Shown here in pieces: positions 44,966 to 53,173 of a stretch of 64,000 nt of DNA. A model generated the notes under the pieces. The model saw only the letters and a program-made list of their open reading frames with translations. It was not told the origin of the DNA and ran no database searches. The DNA lies in contig NZ_BTPE01000003.1 of assembly GCF_036245645.1 (NCBI RefSeq), forward strand, positions 62,001-126,000. The letters run 5' to 3'. Source of the stretch: Algoriphagus taiwanensis (lineage in GTDB: Bacteria > Bacteroidota > Bacteroidia > Cytophagales > Cyclobacteriaceae). The translations under genes and the position numbers were made by a program. Within the stretch, counting starts at the first letter, position 1; each line of letters starts with the position of its first letter.

Positions 44966-46315
44966 TTAAATTTTCGGAGGTTCCCAGCCTTTTTCGTATT
45001 CTCGAGTCCAAAGCTTCATGGCTTCTTGGGAATTGAGAATATGTCCATTTTTTGGATCACATGTTAAGGTCTCTCCAGTTCTGCTACTGATATTGGCCAG
45101 ATGGCAAAGTAGGGTAGAAACGGCACCTTCTTCAATATTGGAATTCTGCTTTTCCAGACCTCTTACAGCATTGAAGAAATTGACCACATGGGTTGTACTC
45201 ATGTCTCCTCCGCCTCCTAATACGGTACCTCCCTCATTATTGTTCGCCAAGTTCGATTTTACTTCTTTTCCTGATCGATCAAACTGCTTGTAACCACCCC
45301 GGTCCACGTAGACTGAGCCCTCGGTTCCATAGATAATCGTCCCCCGATCGGAGCCATATGTTTTATAATTGTTCCGGCTTTTCCCATCCCATTGGATCAC
45401 TTTCCCTCCTTCAAACTTAAAGGTCGCATCCATGGTGTCATACATAGTCCAGCCGTCTTCGGGATAGTGCATCTTGCCAGAAACCACCATCACTTCGGAA
45501 GGATAATCTACCTGAAGGGCCCATCTTGCCACATCCAATTCATGAGTTGCGTTGTTACCGGTCTCTGCCGTCCCGTAATCCCAACCGTACCAATGCCAGT
45601 TGTAATTCCAGGTGTCATGCATGTAGGGCTTTCTAGGTGCAGGACCTTGGAAAAGTTCCCAGTCCAAGCCTTCAGGAGCAGCCTGCTGCACAGGATTGGG
45701 TACCGGGCCTCGGTTATTGCTGTAGAAGGCCTTGGCCATATATACATTTCCGATAGCTCCATTATGAATGGCAGCGATGATTTCCCGGCTTTCCGGGGCA
45801 GATCGCTGCTGATTGCCCATTTGTACGACTTTGTTGTATTTTTTTTGAAGCGCAATCAGCAATTCTCCTTCTCGGGGATTGTGAGAGCAGGGTTTCTCTA
45901 CATATACATGTTTTCCTCGCTCCAGTGCCAACCAAGTACCCGGTGCATGCCAATGGTCTGGAGTGGCATTGATCAGAACATCAACTTCTTTGTCTTCCAG
46001 TACTTTCAGAATGTTTTGTTCCTGCTTGGGCTGGTAATCAATCCATTTCTCGAAGTTTTTGGCGGCCTTAGGCATCTGCGACTGCATAGCATCGCAGAGG
46101 AAAAGGAGATTCACATTGCTTGATTTCAATCCAATGGGCTCGTAGAAGGCGCCAAGTCTTCTTCCCAATCCTGCCAAAGCAACATTGAGTCGATCATTTG
46201 CACCGATGATTCTGCCATAGGATTTGGGTGAGAAAGCAAAGGTCCCCAGAGCTGAAATCCCTATACCAGCAGCTGCGCTTTTCTTGATAAACTCTCTTCT
46301 ATTGGGTTTAGCCAT
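44966..46315 (-). CDS. Gfo/Idh/MocA family oxidoreductase, Tat-exported
   Basis: This 449-aa protein begins with a twin-arginine signal (NRREFIKKSAAAGIGISALG, R6R7), so the folded NAD(P)-bound protein is probably exported to the periplasm. A Rossmann motif follows (LNVALAGLGRRLG), then the conserved EKPCSHNPREGELL (EKP) and NQQRSAPESREI. Periplasmic members oxidise or reduce sugars at C3, in systems with DUF1080 3-keto-glycoside hydrolases. Such a DUF1080 gene precedes it by 21 bp, supporting this role. Confidence 0.9.
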   Translation of the reverse strand: MAKPNRREFIKKSAAAGIGISALGTFAFSPKSYGRIIGANDRLNVALAGLGRRLGAFYEPIGLKSSNVNLLFLCDAMQSQMPKAAKNFEKWIDYQPKQEQNILKVLEDKEVDVLINATPDHWHAPGTWLALERGKHVYVEKPCSHNPREGELLIALQKKYNKVVQMGNQQRSAPESREIIAAIHNGAIGNVYMAKAFYSNNRGPVPNPVQQAAPEGLDWELFQGPAPRKPYMHDTWNYNWHWYGWDYGTAETGNNATHELDVARWALQVDYPSEVMVVSGKMHYPEDGWTMYDTMDATFKFEGGKVIQWDGKSRNNYKTYGSDRGTIIYGTEGSVYVDRGGYKQFDRSGKEVKSNLANNNEGGTVLGGGGDMSTTHVVNFFNAVRGLEKQNSNIEEGAVSTLLCHLANISSRTGETLTCDPKNGHILNSQEAMKLWTREYEKGWEPPKI

Positions 46316-46336
46316 GGTCTTTTGGGTTAAAGGAAA

Positions 46337-47719
46337 TCAATTTAAGGTTTTTATCTTGATGTTTTTGAAGCTGACTTCATCTCCATGGTCCTGAAGCAGA
46401 ATATGGCCTTGAGGAGCTTCACCAAAGTTTTCCCAGATCTTGTATTTGGATCCCGCTACCAAGTCCCTGAATTCCTGAGAGCCTCTCACATACTCCACGA
46501 CTTTGACTCCATTGATGTAGTGCTCCACGCGATTGTCAGGATAGACGACTACGCGGCCTTTGTTCCATTCTCCTATTGGTCTTACAAATCTCGGCTGCTT
46601 GCTGGAAGTAATGAGGTCATACAAAGAGGAAAGGGTGCGGTTTCCGTCAATTCCCATTTTGGCATCCGGGTGCTTTTCATCATCCAAAATCTGGTATTCC
46701 AGTCCGATGGCCGAACCTTTATTTCCTTCGGTTAGCGTGACAAAATATTTTACCCCGCTATTGGCTCCTTCTGTCAATCTAAAGTCAAAGGCTAAGTCGA
46801 AAGCGGAGAACTGCTCGGTGGTCACAATGTCACCCGCGTTTTGGGATTCGCTTCCGTCTGTTTTTGCGATGGTTAAAACTCCATCGGTAATGCTCCAACC
46901 TTCAGTAGGGAAATCATCTTTTTTGGCACTTTTCCAACCTTCACTGTTCTGACCGTTGAAGAGAAGCCTCCAACCATTAGCTATTTCATAATCTGTCAGT
47001 TGATTGAGTCGGTTATTGACTACCGGGAGGTCTTTGCCCCAAGGTTTGGGGTCCAGATTCTCAGTTTTGATCTTGACATTTTTGAAATAGGTTTTTCTCC
47101 CTGCATCCTCTGCATTTCTGATGCTGTGAACCTGAAGTCCAACAAAACCTGTTTTGTCCATGTCATCTACCACATAGGCTACTTCCTGGCCATTGAGCCA
47201 AGTTTTGATTTCGTCTCCGATTGCTTCGATACGGTAATGATTGTATTCTCCGAGTTTGAAAAGGGACTTAGCCTCGGGATTGAGATCTACCGGATACAGC
47301 CAGCCTCTTCTAGCCTCGTCGTAGATTCCGGCTGACCAGCCTCTTTCGGTAGGGTCAGCTTCGATCTGATAGCCGAATACCAAGCCTTTGCCATCTCTGG
47401 CTGCTGGGTCATATTGTCCTCTTGCCATCACGCCAGAGTTGCTGCTGGTATGTTCTACTTTCAGTTCCAGCTCAAGGATGTAGTCTCCGAATGTTTCTTC
47501 TGTAATCAAAAACGTATTGGGAGAACCGGCCACTGCAGTTCCGATGATTTCTCCATTGGCTACATCAAAGGTGGCCGTACCCGCCACGACTTTCCATCCG
47601 CTGAGGTCTTCTCCATTGAATAAGTCTCTCCATCCGTCCTCCTGCTTTTCTGTAGGTCCACAAGACCAAAGTGTCATTAGGGTGAGTGAATAGACTAAGA
47701 ATCGATTCCTGTATTTCAT
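46337..47719 (-). CDS. Lipoprotein with two DUF1080 (3-keto-disaccharide hydrolase) domains
   Basis: This 460-aa protein has a lipobox (LWSC, Cys20) and two tandem DUF1080 jelly-roll domains: ~30-215 (WRDLFNGEDLSGWKVV ... KTYFKNVKIKTE) and ~240-460 (WRLLFNGQNSEGWKSA ... VSFKNIKIKTLN). DUF1080 proteins include hydrolases of 3-keto-disaccharides and laminarinase-like folds. Tandem duplication is common in Bacteroidota. It forms a unit with the Gfo/Idh/MocA gene; a LacI-type operator lies 76 bp upstream of the start. Confidence 0.88.
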   Translation of the reverse strand: MKYRNRFLVYSLTLMTLWSCGPTEKQEDGWRDLFNGEDLSGWKVVAGTATFDVANGEIIGTAVAGSPNTFLITEETFGDYILELELKVEHTSSNSGVMARGQYDPAARDGKGLVFGYQIEADPTERGWSAGIYDEARRGWLYPVDLNPEAKSLFKLGEYNHYRIEAIGDEIKTWLNGQEVAYVVDDMDKTGFVGLQVHSIRNAEDAGRKTYFKNVKIKTENLDPKPWGKDLPVVNNRLNQLTDYEIANGWRLLFNGQNSEGWKSAKKDDFPTEGWSITDGVLTIAKTDGSESQNAGDIVTTEQFSAFDLAFDFRLTEGANSGVKYFVTLTEGNKGSAIGLEYQILDDEKHPDAKMGIDGNRTLSSLYDLITSSKQPRFVRPIGEWNKGRVVVYPDNRVEHYINGVKVVEYVRGSQEFRDLVAGSKYKIWENFGEAPQGHILLQDHGDEVSFKNIKIKTLN

Positions 47720-47794
47720 AAGTATTTTGAGTTAGGGTCTGAGGTAAAATTCCCGATTTCAGCTTGCTGGGGCAATGAATTTACTTTCCAAATT

Positions 47795-47810
47795 ACGCAA
47801 ACGATTGCAT
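47795..47810. promoter_or_regulatory. Candidate LacI-type operator upstream of the DUF1080 gene
   Basis: ACGCAAACGATTGCAT is the most palindromic of the three sites (A-y-GCAA-w-CG-w-TTGC-r-T). It lies 76-91 bp upstream of the DUF1080 start and also 80 bp upstream of the divergent methyltransferase gene. Confidence 0.6.
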
Positions 47811-47890
47811 CTTTTTTGGGCTTTGGGATGAATGGTAAGGGATTGAAAGTCTTTTTCCCAAAAGCCAAATAGGTTTGATTACCTTTGTCC

Positions 47891-49054
47891 ATGCTTGATT
47901 TTAACCAAAAAGGGAAGGTATTCATTACCTGCAAGGACCGCTCGGTAAGTTATTTGGAAAAGGAGATTCGGGAACTGGGATTTGTGCCTGAGGAGATCGT
48001 GAGGACTGGCATCAGTATCAAGGCATCTCTGGAAGATTGCATGGATCTCAATCTTCATCTAAGGACCGCCTCCCATGTGCTCTATGAGATCAAATCCTTC
48101 TATTTGCGCTCTGCAGAGGATATTTATCGCAGGTTCAAAGCCATCCAATGGGAAGAATACTTGGATGTGGATGGTTACTTTTCTGTGAATTCGGTGGTAG
48201 AAAATCAATCCGTAACCACTCCTTTGATTGTCAATGTAAAAGTAAAAGATGCTATAGTAGACCGGTTTAGAGATCTATATGGAAGGCGACCGGATTCAGG
48301 AGCAGATTTCTCGGGTTTGGTTATTCAGGTTTTTTGGAAAGAAACTCAAGCTACTGTCTATCTGAATACTTCGGGTGAAACCCTTGCCAAGCATGGCTAT
48401 CGCAAAATTCCCGGAAAAGCCCCCATGATGGAGGCTTTAGCCGCCGCTACCATTTATGCCACGGAGTGGAATACTCGTGTGCCTTTCATCAATCCCATGT
48501 GCGGCTCGGGTACTTTGGCGATCGAGGCCGCTTTGATGGCAACCAAAAGATATCCTGGGCTATACCGGGATCAATATTCCTTCCAATCGATTCTGGGGTA
48601 TGACCCTGAGGCATTTTTGGCCAAAAAGCGAAAACTGGAGAATAAAATCGTGGAAGCAACTGAGGTGAAAATTATCGCTTCGGATATTTCTCTGCAGGCC
48701 ATCTCCTTTGCCAGAGAAAATGCTGCCTATGCAGGAGTGGAGCACATGATTGAGTTTCAGGTTTGTGATTTTGCTGAGACGGAAATTCCGGAAAAGCCCC
48801 GGGGTGTGATCATGTTCAATCCGGAATACGGAGAAAGATTGGGTGAGAATGATGAGCTCGAAATCACCTATCGGCGAATGGGTGACTTTATGAAGCAAAA
48901 ATGTGCAGGATACAGAGGCTATATTTTTACCGGAAATCTGGAATTGGCCAAGAAAGTAGGCCTAAAAGCCAGCCGAAGGATCGAATTTTGGAACGGGACG
49001 ATTGACTGCCGCTTGCTCAAATACGATTTGTATTCAGGAAGTAGGGAGGCTTAG
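47891..49054 (+). CDS. RlmL/YcbY-like class I SAM-dependent RNA methyltransferase
   Basis: This 387-aa protein (ATG at 47891; a TTG two codons earlier is less likely) has an N-terminal ferredoxin-like/THUMP region (~1-160) and a C-terminal Rossmann methyltransferase with NPMCGSGTLAIEAALMA (SAM binding). The motif IV site reads NPEYGERLGE rather than the usual NPPYGER. It likely makes m2G2445 in 23S rRNA, as in RlmL, with the substrate inferred by similarity. It is divergent from the DUF1080 operon. Confidence 0.88.
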   Translation: MLDFNQKGKVFITCKDRSVSYLEKEIRELGFVPEEIVRTGISIKASLEDCMDLNLHLRTASHVLYEIKSFYLRSAEDIYRRFKAIQWEEYLDVDGYFSVNSVVENQSVTTPLIVNVKVKDAIVDRFRDLYGRRPDSGADFSGLVIQVFWKETQATVYLNTSGETLAKHGYRKIPGKAPMMEALAAATIYATEWNTRVPFINPMCGSGTLAIEAALMATKRYPGLYRDQYSFQSILGYDPEAFLAKKRKLENKIVEATEVKIIASDISLQAISFARENAAYAGVEHMIEFQVCDFAETEIPEKPRGVIMFNPEYGERLGENDELEITYRRMGDFMKQKCAGYRGYIFTGNLELAKKVGLKASRRIEFWNGTIDCRLLKYDLYSGSREA

Positions 49055-49107
49055 TGGCCAGTTTGCAGTAGGCAGTTTGCAGAAAGTACGTTCTTAAATA
49101 GAGTTGA

Positions 49108-49608
49108 TTAATGCAAGCTGACCACTTTGGAAATCTTCCAACCTTCGGAACCTTCTTTCCAGAAGATCATAAACCGACCCACCTTTCTGGGTTCGTTTGG
49201 CGGGTTGTCTGCATTGATGAAATAGTGTAGGCCCATTTCTACTGCCCCAAAACCCGGGATAGAATATACTTCAATGCTATTGGGAACCAAATGCCGGGTG
49301 ACCCTACCGCAAATGTTTTGTTTGGTCGATTGGACTATTTCTGATTTGCTTGTGCTCAGCCCTCCCTGATCATGATAGAATTCCAATTCCTCGGCATAGA
49401 AATCTGCATAAAGCTCCAATTGGGTCTCGCAGGTATTGTAGTATCCGAAAAACTCCTGGTCTAACTTTACGATAGTTTGATATAGATCAAGATCGTCCGG
49501 AACATAGTTTTCTGTAATCCGATAGTTCATTGAATCCTGGGCCATTACAACTCCCACCTGTGCCAGATAGAAAAGAGCGGTCAATATCGGTTTGTAAAAT
49601 GAGCTCAT
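49108..49608 (-). CDS. Exported NTF2-like (DUF4440-type) protein
   Basis: This 166-aa protein has a signal peptide (ILTALFYLAQVGVVMAQ) and an NTF2-like cone fold in the SnoaL/DUF4440 style: LDQEFFGYYNTCETQLELYADFYAEE, then GRFMIFWKEGSEGWKISKVVSLH at the C-terminus. Members often bind small molecules or act as accessory proteins; no function is known here. The start overlaps the stop of the upstream 77-aa membrane gene by 4 bp, so the two are co-transcribed. Confidence 0.78.
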   Translation of the reverse strand: MSSFYKPILTALFYLAQVGVVMAQDSMNYRITENYVPDDLDLYQTIVKLDQEFFGYYNTCETQLELYADFYAEELEFYHDQGGLSTSKSEIVQSTKQNICGRVTRHLVPNSIEVYSIPGFGAVEMGLHYFINADNPPNEPRKVGRFMIFWKEGSEGWKISKVVSLH

Positions 49609-49838
49609 TTGTATCCGACCAATCTAAATGGAAGCATAAAGATATTTCTCACCAAGTCAAAGCTCAGGTCTACCGCAAACCCTATCAATCGGAAGGGAAG
49701 CAGCAATAACCAGATGATTGGATAAAGTACTAAAGCTACGATGGCAATGGGCCAACAGAGGACAAAAAGGATACACCAGAGAATAAAAGTCAGCATGGTT
49801 GCAAGTTTTTTTATATCCTTCACCAAAGGCTGTTCCAA
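49605..49838 (-). CDS. Small integral membrane protein
   Basis: This 77-aa protein is nearly all hydrophobic with two transmembrane segments (LTFILWCILFVLCWPIAIV and ALVLYPIIWLLLLPF) and repeated LPFR motifs (LPFRLIGF, LPFRLVGY) in the C-terminal half. It overlaps the NTF2-like gene by 4 bp. It is a real gene by its overlap and composition; I do not recognise a family. Confidence 0.65.
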   Translation of the reverse strand: MEQPLVKDIKKLATMLTFILWCILFVLCWPIAIVALVLYPIIWLLLLPFRLIGFAVDLSFDLVRNIFMLPFRLVGYK

Positions 49839-50008
49839 GTTATTGTTTAGGCTTTTTTCAGCGTACGGGGACTTTTGATTGGATTTACTGTTCTAAAATG
49901 AACACTTGGATTTTGAATTTTGGACACAAGCAGGATTTCTTTCGGGAAAATAGATTATTGAAATAAAAAGCTTAGTTTGAGTCTTTTACCCGAAAAACCT
50001 GATTTCCG

Positions 50009-52780
50009 ATGAGATTTCTTTGGATTGTTCTTCTTCTTTTTCTTTCTCCCGATCTCCTCTCACAGACTGTTTCAGGAATTGTCACTGAAAAAGGCTCAGG
50101 AAAGTCTCTGCCTTTTGCCAACGTATTTATCAATAACTCCACGCTTGGTTCTGCTACGGATGAGGAGGGGAGATTTTCGATTTCAGGAGATTTGCCAGAG
50201 GAATTTGAGCTGGTAGCATCTTTTGTGGGTTTTGGAACTCAATCGGTTCAAATCAAAAGAAAAGGGAGTCGAACCTTTGTTCAGAACTTTGAGCTTGTTT
50301 TTTTGGAGGATCAACTTTCCGAGGTCGAACTCAAGGCCAAGCGCGACAAGAGCTGGGAACGAAATCTCAAAATGTTCAAAGAGGTATTTTTAGCTGTTCC
50401 GGATGATCCTTTCGGCCGGGATATTGAAATATTGAATCCCTGGGTCATCGATTTCGAAACAGTCAAGCCCGATAAAGGATTTAATTACACCAAAGCCTCC
50501 GCCCAGCAACCCTTATTATTGGAAAATAGGGCTTTGGGGTATCGAATCGATTTTTATTTGCAGGACTTTAGAATGCTCCGAAATGCCTCCCGCTTTTTTG
50601 GACAGGCATTTTACCAAGAACTTCCGCCTGAGAATTCCCTAACTGATTCTACCTGGATGAGGGAAAAAGAGTTGAATTATCGAAACTCGGTAAGACACTT
50701 GGTTTTGTCTATTCTTTTGAAGAATTCAGGAGCCCAGGGATTCGAACTTTACATCGCCAACCCGAAAATACCCAAAGAAGACCGGACCAATGATTTTTAC
50801 TATGAGTTAAACAAATCCATTGTTCCATTAAAACTTGAATTTGTCTATGTGAAGCCTCTTGGAAATGGAACTTATCGAATTTTTCTTCCGGAGAGAGTGG
50901 AGGTCCACCATTTGACTAAACCTTGGCCAAATGACTACTACACCAATATTTACCATGCCATCTCGTGGATAATGGCTCCCTCCGGGCATTTTGATGTGGA
51001 CCAAAAAGGCACGCTGCTGCATCCTACCCAGCTAGTTTTGTCGGGATTTATCGGAAGGCAGCGGATGGCTCGATCCTTACCCTTGGATTTTATTCCTGAT
51101 GAAAATTTTGCGGGTTTTTTGGATGAGTTGGAAGTATTTCAAAATCGCCATAATCTCTTGAATAACCTCCGGGAAAAGCCATGGCTTACCACCAATAAGG
51201 CCTTTTATTATCCCGGAGAGACCCTATGGCTGGGAGGGAGAATGCTCTATCAAAATCAAACCAAACAGGATACACTGAGCAGAGCGATTCATTGGGAGAT
51301 AATTGATGAACAGTTGAATTCTATTCAGAAGGGCTTGTTTCCGATAAAAGACGGAAAAATATCCGGAGGGCTTGTGCTCGCTGATACCCTTTCCAGACGG
51401 AATTATCTTCTCAGGGCTTACACAAGATGGAGCATGAACTTTGGGGAAATGGACTTTTTCGAGTTTCCCTTTCCTGTCCTTGATCCTCATGAAAAATTGG
51501 AACAGCAGGTGCAGGAGGAAGAAGAGCTTTTTGGTGAAATCAAGGTGGTTCCTAAGTCTTCTTTTAATGATTCCACGAATTACAGGGTCCTTTCCTTGGA
51601 GTTGGAATTTTTAGACGAGTTGGATAATCCTATTGATGGAGAGGTGGTTGTTTCTGCTGCTGAAGGGGCTCTGCAAATGGAAGTGGAACCGAAGTTTCGT
51701 TTGGAAAAAGCATTGGATTGGTTAGACCAGCCATTGAAAGAAACCTTTGACAGTGATCTGCCTCACCCCATAGAATATGGGGTATCTGTTTTGGGTAAGT
51801 TTTTTCCAGAAAAAAGGAAAGATCCTTTGGCAGTACCCATCACTTTGGTGCAAGGGGACCTGGAAGATTATGGTCAGGTGAGTTCAGATTCATCGGGAGT
51901 TTTTTGGGCGAGCGGATTCCAGTTTAGGGATTCGGCACAGGTTGCGATTGCAGCTTTGGATAAAAAGCTTCAACCCTATGGAAGTGTGGAACTTATTCCT
52001 TGGGAGCGGCCGGGCTTCCGGGGATCTTTTCCAAAAGCCTCGTATCAAGTCGTTAATATTCCAGAATCTGCTAATCCATTGATGGATTTATCAGGTGATT
52101 TCATCCTGTTGGAAGAGTTTGTAAAAGAGGCAGAAAAAGAGAAAGAGTCACTGGCAGAGCGAAACTATGGGTATGGAGAACCTAATCGCGAAATCACTTC
52201 GAATGATTTAGAAACTAAGACATGGGGAGAGATATTAGGATTGCTTCAGTTGAATTCCGCCACCCTTAAGTTTCGGAATTTTACATTCGGAGAGAGTACT
52301 GGTTCGCCCTTGTTGATTATTGATGGGGTTTCGATGCCCTTTTTAGAAAAGGACGAATTCAGGGAGAGACTTTTTTCCTTCGAACCTTCCCAATTGAAGT
52401 CGATTAAAGCATACAATGACAACATTTCCAATGTGGTTTTTGGGATGGCAGGATATTCAGGGGTTTTGATGATCGAGACCAAAAATGGCTCTCGTACAGG
52501 GCCTGATTCTGATAAAAGATTCAATTCGGAGGGATTTCAGATGTTTCCAATTCAAGGATATTCCACATTTCCGGAGTTTGCCTCTGTTCCTCCAAAGGAT
52601 CTGTACCTAAAGCCAAAAGCTACGCTGTATTGGAATCCTTTGGTAAAAGTGGAAAATGGACGCTTTAAGACACTTATTTATGTGCCTTATGGGACGGAAC
52701 GAATCAATCTGAGGGTGGAAGGTAATAGCTCGGATGGTCAGCCCATCTATCAATTGATACCGATCCAGCTGAATAAATAA
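50009..52780 (+). CDS. CarboxypepD_reg-like/plug-domain outer-membrane protein without a barrel
   Basis: This 923-aa protein has a signal peptide (1-18), a CarboxypepD_reg-like domain (VSGIVTEKGSGKSLPFANVF, ~20-105), a long middle part with MG2-like beta domains (about 375-700, KAFYYPGETLWLGGRMLY) and near the C-terminus a TonB-plug-like segment (GSPLLIIDGVSMPF, then YSGVLMIETKNG, ~750-830). A barrel is absent. Proteins of this layout are common and uncharacterised in Bacteroidota. A terminator hairpin follows at 52811. Confidence 0.72.
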   Translation: MRFLWIVLLLFLSPDLLSQTVSGIVTEKGSGKSLPFANVFINNSTLGSATDEEGRFSISGDLPEEFELVASFVGFGTQSVQIKRKGSRTFVQNFELVFLEDQLSEVELKAKRDKSWERNLKMFKEVFLAVPDDPFGRDIEILNPWVIDFETVKPDKGFNYTKASAQQPLLLENRALGYRIDFYLQDFRMLRNASRFFGQAFYQELPPENSLTDSTWMREKELNYRNSVRHLVLSILLKNSGAQGFELYIANPKIPKEDRTNDFYYELNKSIVPLKLEFVYVKPLGNGTYRIFLPERVEVHHLTKPWPNDYYTNIYHAISWIMAPSGHFDVDQKGTLLHPTQLVLSGFIGRQRMARSLPLDFIPDENFAGFLDELEVFQNRHNLLNNLREKPWLTTNKAFYYPGETLWLGGRMLYQNQTKQDTLSRAIHWEIIDEQLNSIQKGLFPIKDGKISGGLVLADTLSRRNYLLRAYTRWSMNFGEMDFFEFPFPVLDPHEKLEQQVQEEEELFGEIKVVPKSSFNDSTNYRVLSLELEFLDELDNPIDGEVVVSAAEGALQMEVEPKFRLEKALDWLDQPLKETFDSDLPHPIEYGVSVLGKFFPEKRKDPLAVPITLVQGDLEDYGQVSSDSSGVFWASGFQFRDSAQVAIAALDKKLQPYGSVELIPWERPGFRGSFPKASYQVVNIPESANPLMDLSGDFILLEEFVKEAEKEKESLAERNYGYGEPNREITSNDLETKTWGEILGLLQLNSATLKFRNFTFGESTGSPLLIIDGVSMPFLEKDEFRERLFSFEPSQLKSIKAYNDNISNVVFGMAGYSGVLMIETKNGSRTGPDSDKRFNSEGFQMFPIQGYSTFPEFASVPPKDLYLKPKATLYWNPLVKVENGRFKTLIYVPYGTERINLRVEGNSSDGQPIYQLIPIQLNK

Positions 52781-52810
52781 TGCTCTAAATAGGATTTGCC
52801 TGATAGGATA

Positions 52811-52843
52811 AAAAAAAGTGCTACAAGCCTGCAGCACTTTTTA
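52811..52843. terminator. Bidirectional terminator
   Basis: AAAAAGTGCT / AGCACTTTTT is a perfect 10-bp inverted repeat between the convergent plug-domain gene and the chagasin-like gene. Confidence 0.85.
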
Positions 52844-52867
52844 CTTTTTAAATCTATTCCAAGGGGA

Positions 52868-53170
52868 TTACTTTACCTCAACCGATACCTTTTTTTCTTT
52901 GACTGCAATTCCTGATTTCAAATCTATAAGAGATGAAATGAGAATCCCTTTCCCGGGATTATCTGCCTTCAGCGTGTAAATGCAACCATGAGATCCTTCT
53001 ATATCCAGACCTTCTTCCTTTTCGAGCCTAATAAAATCAGGTAAGATGATTTCTGGGCTCATCATGAAGAATTCACGAGTCAGTGGATGAGTCACGGATT
53101 GCACCCGATAGGTTTTACCCTTTTCCAGGTTCAAAGATTCAACAGTATCCAGTTCAAAGTCTACTTTCAT
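52868..53170 (-). CDS. Small chagasin-like protein, putative cysteine protease inhibitor
   Basis: This 100-aa protein follows the papain-like protease by 3 bp in the same operon. Its layout resembles the chagasin/ICP family of C1 protease inhibitors: LEKGKTYRVQSV, HPLTREFF in the place of the NPTTGY loop, GSHGCIYTLKADNPGKG in the place of the GxGG loop and following strands, and a final KKVSVEVK strand. The loop residues are divergent and no RPW loop is clear. No signal peptide is present, matching the protease. The call rests on faint similarity and position. Confidence 0.5.
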   Translation of the reverse strand: MKVDFELDTVESLNLEKGKTYRVQSVTHPLTREFFMMSPEIILPDFIRLEKEEGLDIEGSHGCIYTLKADNPGKGILISSLIDLKSGIAVKEKKVSVEVK

Positions 53171-53173
53171 GAT

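Noticed and set aside
44829..45011. 60-codon ORF downstream of the Gfo/Idh/MocA gene
   Set aside because: It overlaps the 3' end of a real gene and a terminator.
49055..49085. Short direct repeat GCAGTTTGCAG after the methyltransferase gene
   Set aside because: Two imperfect short units only; too little to call a repeat element.
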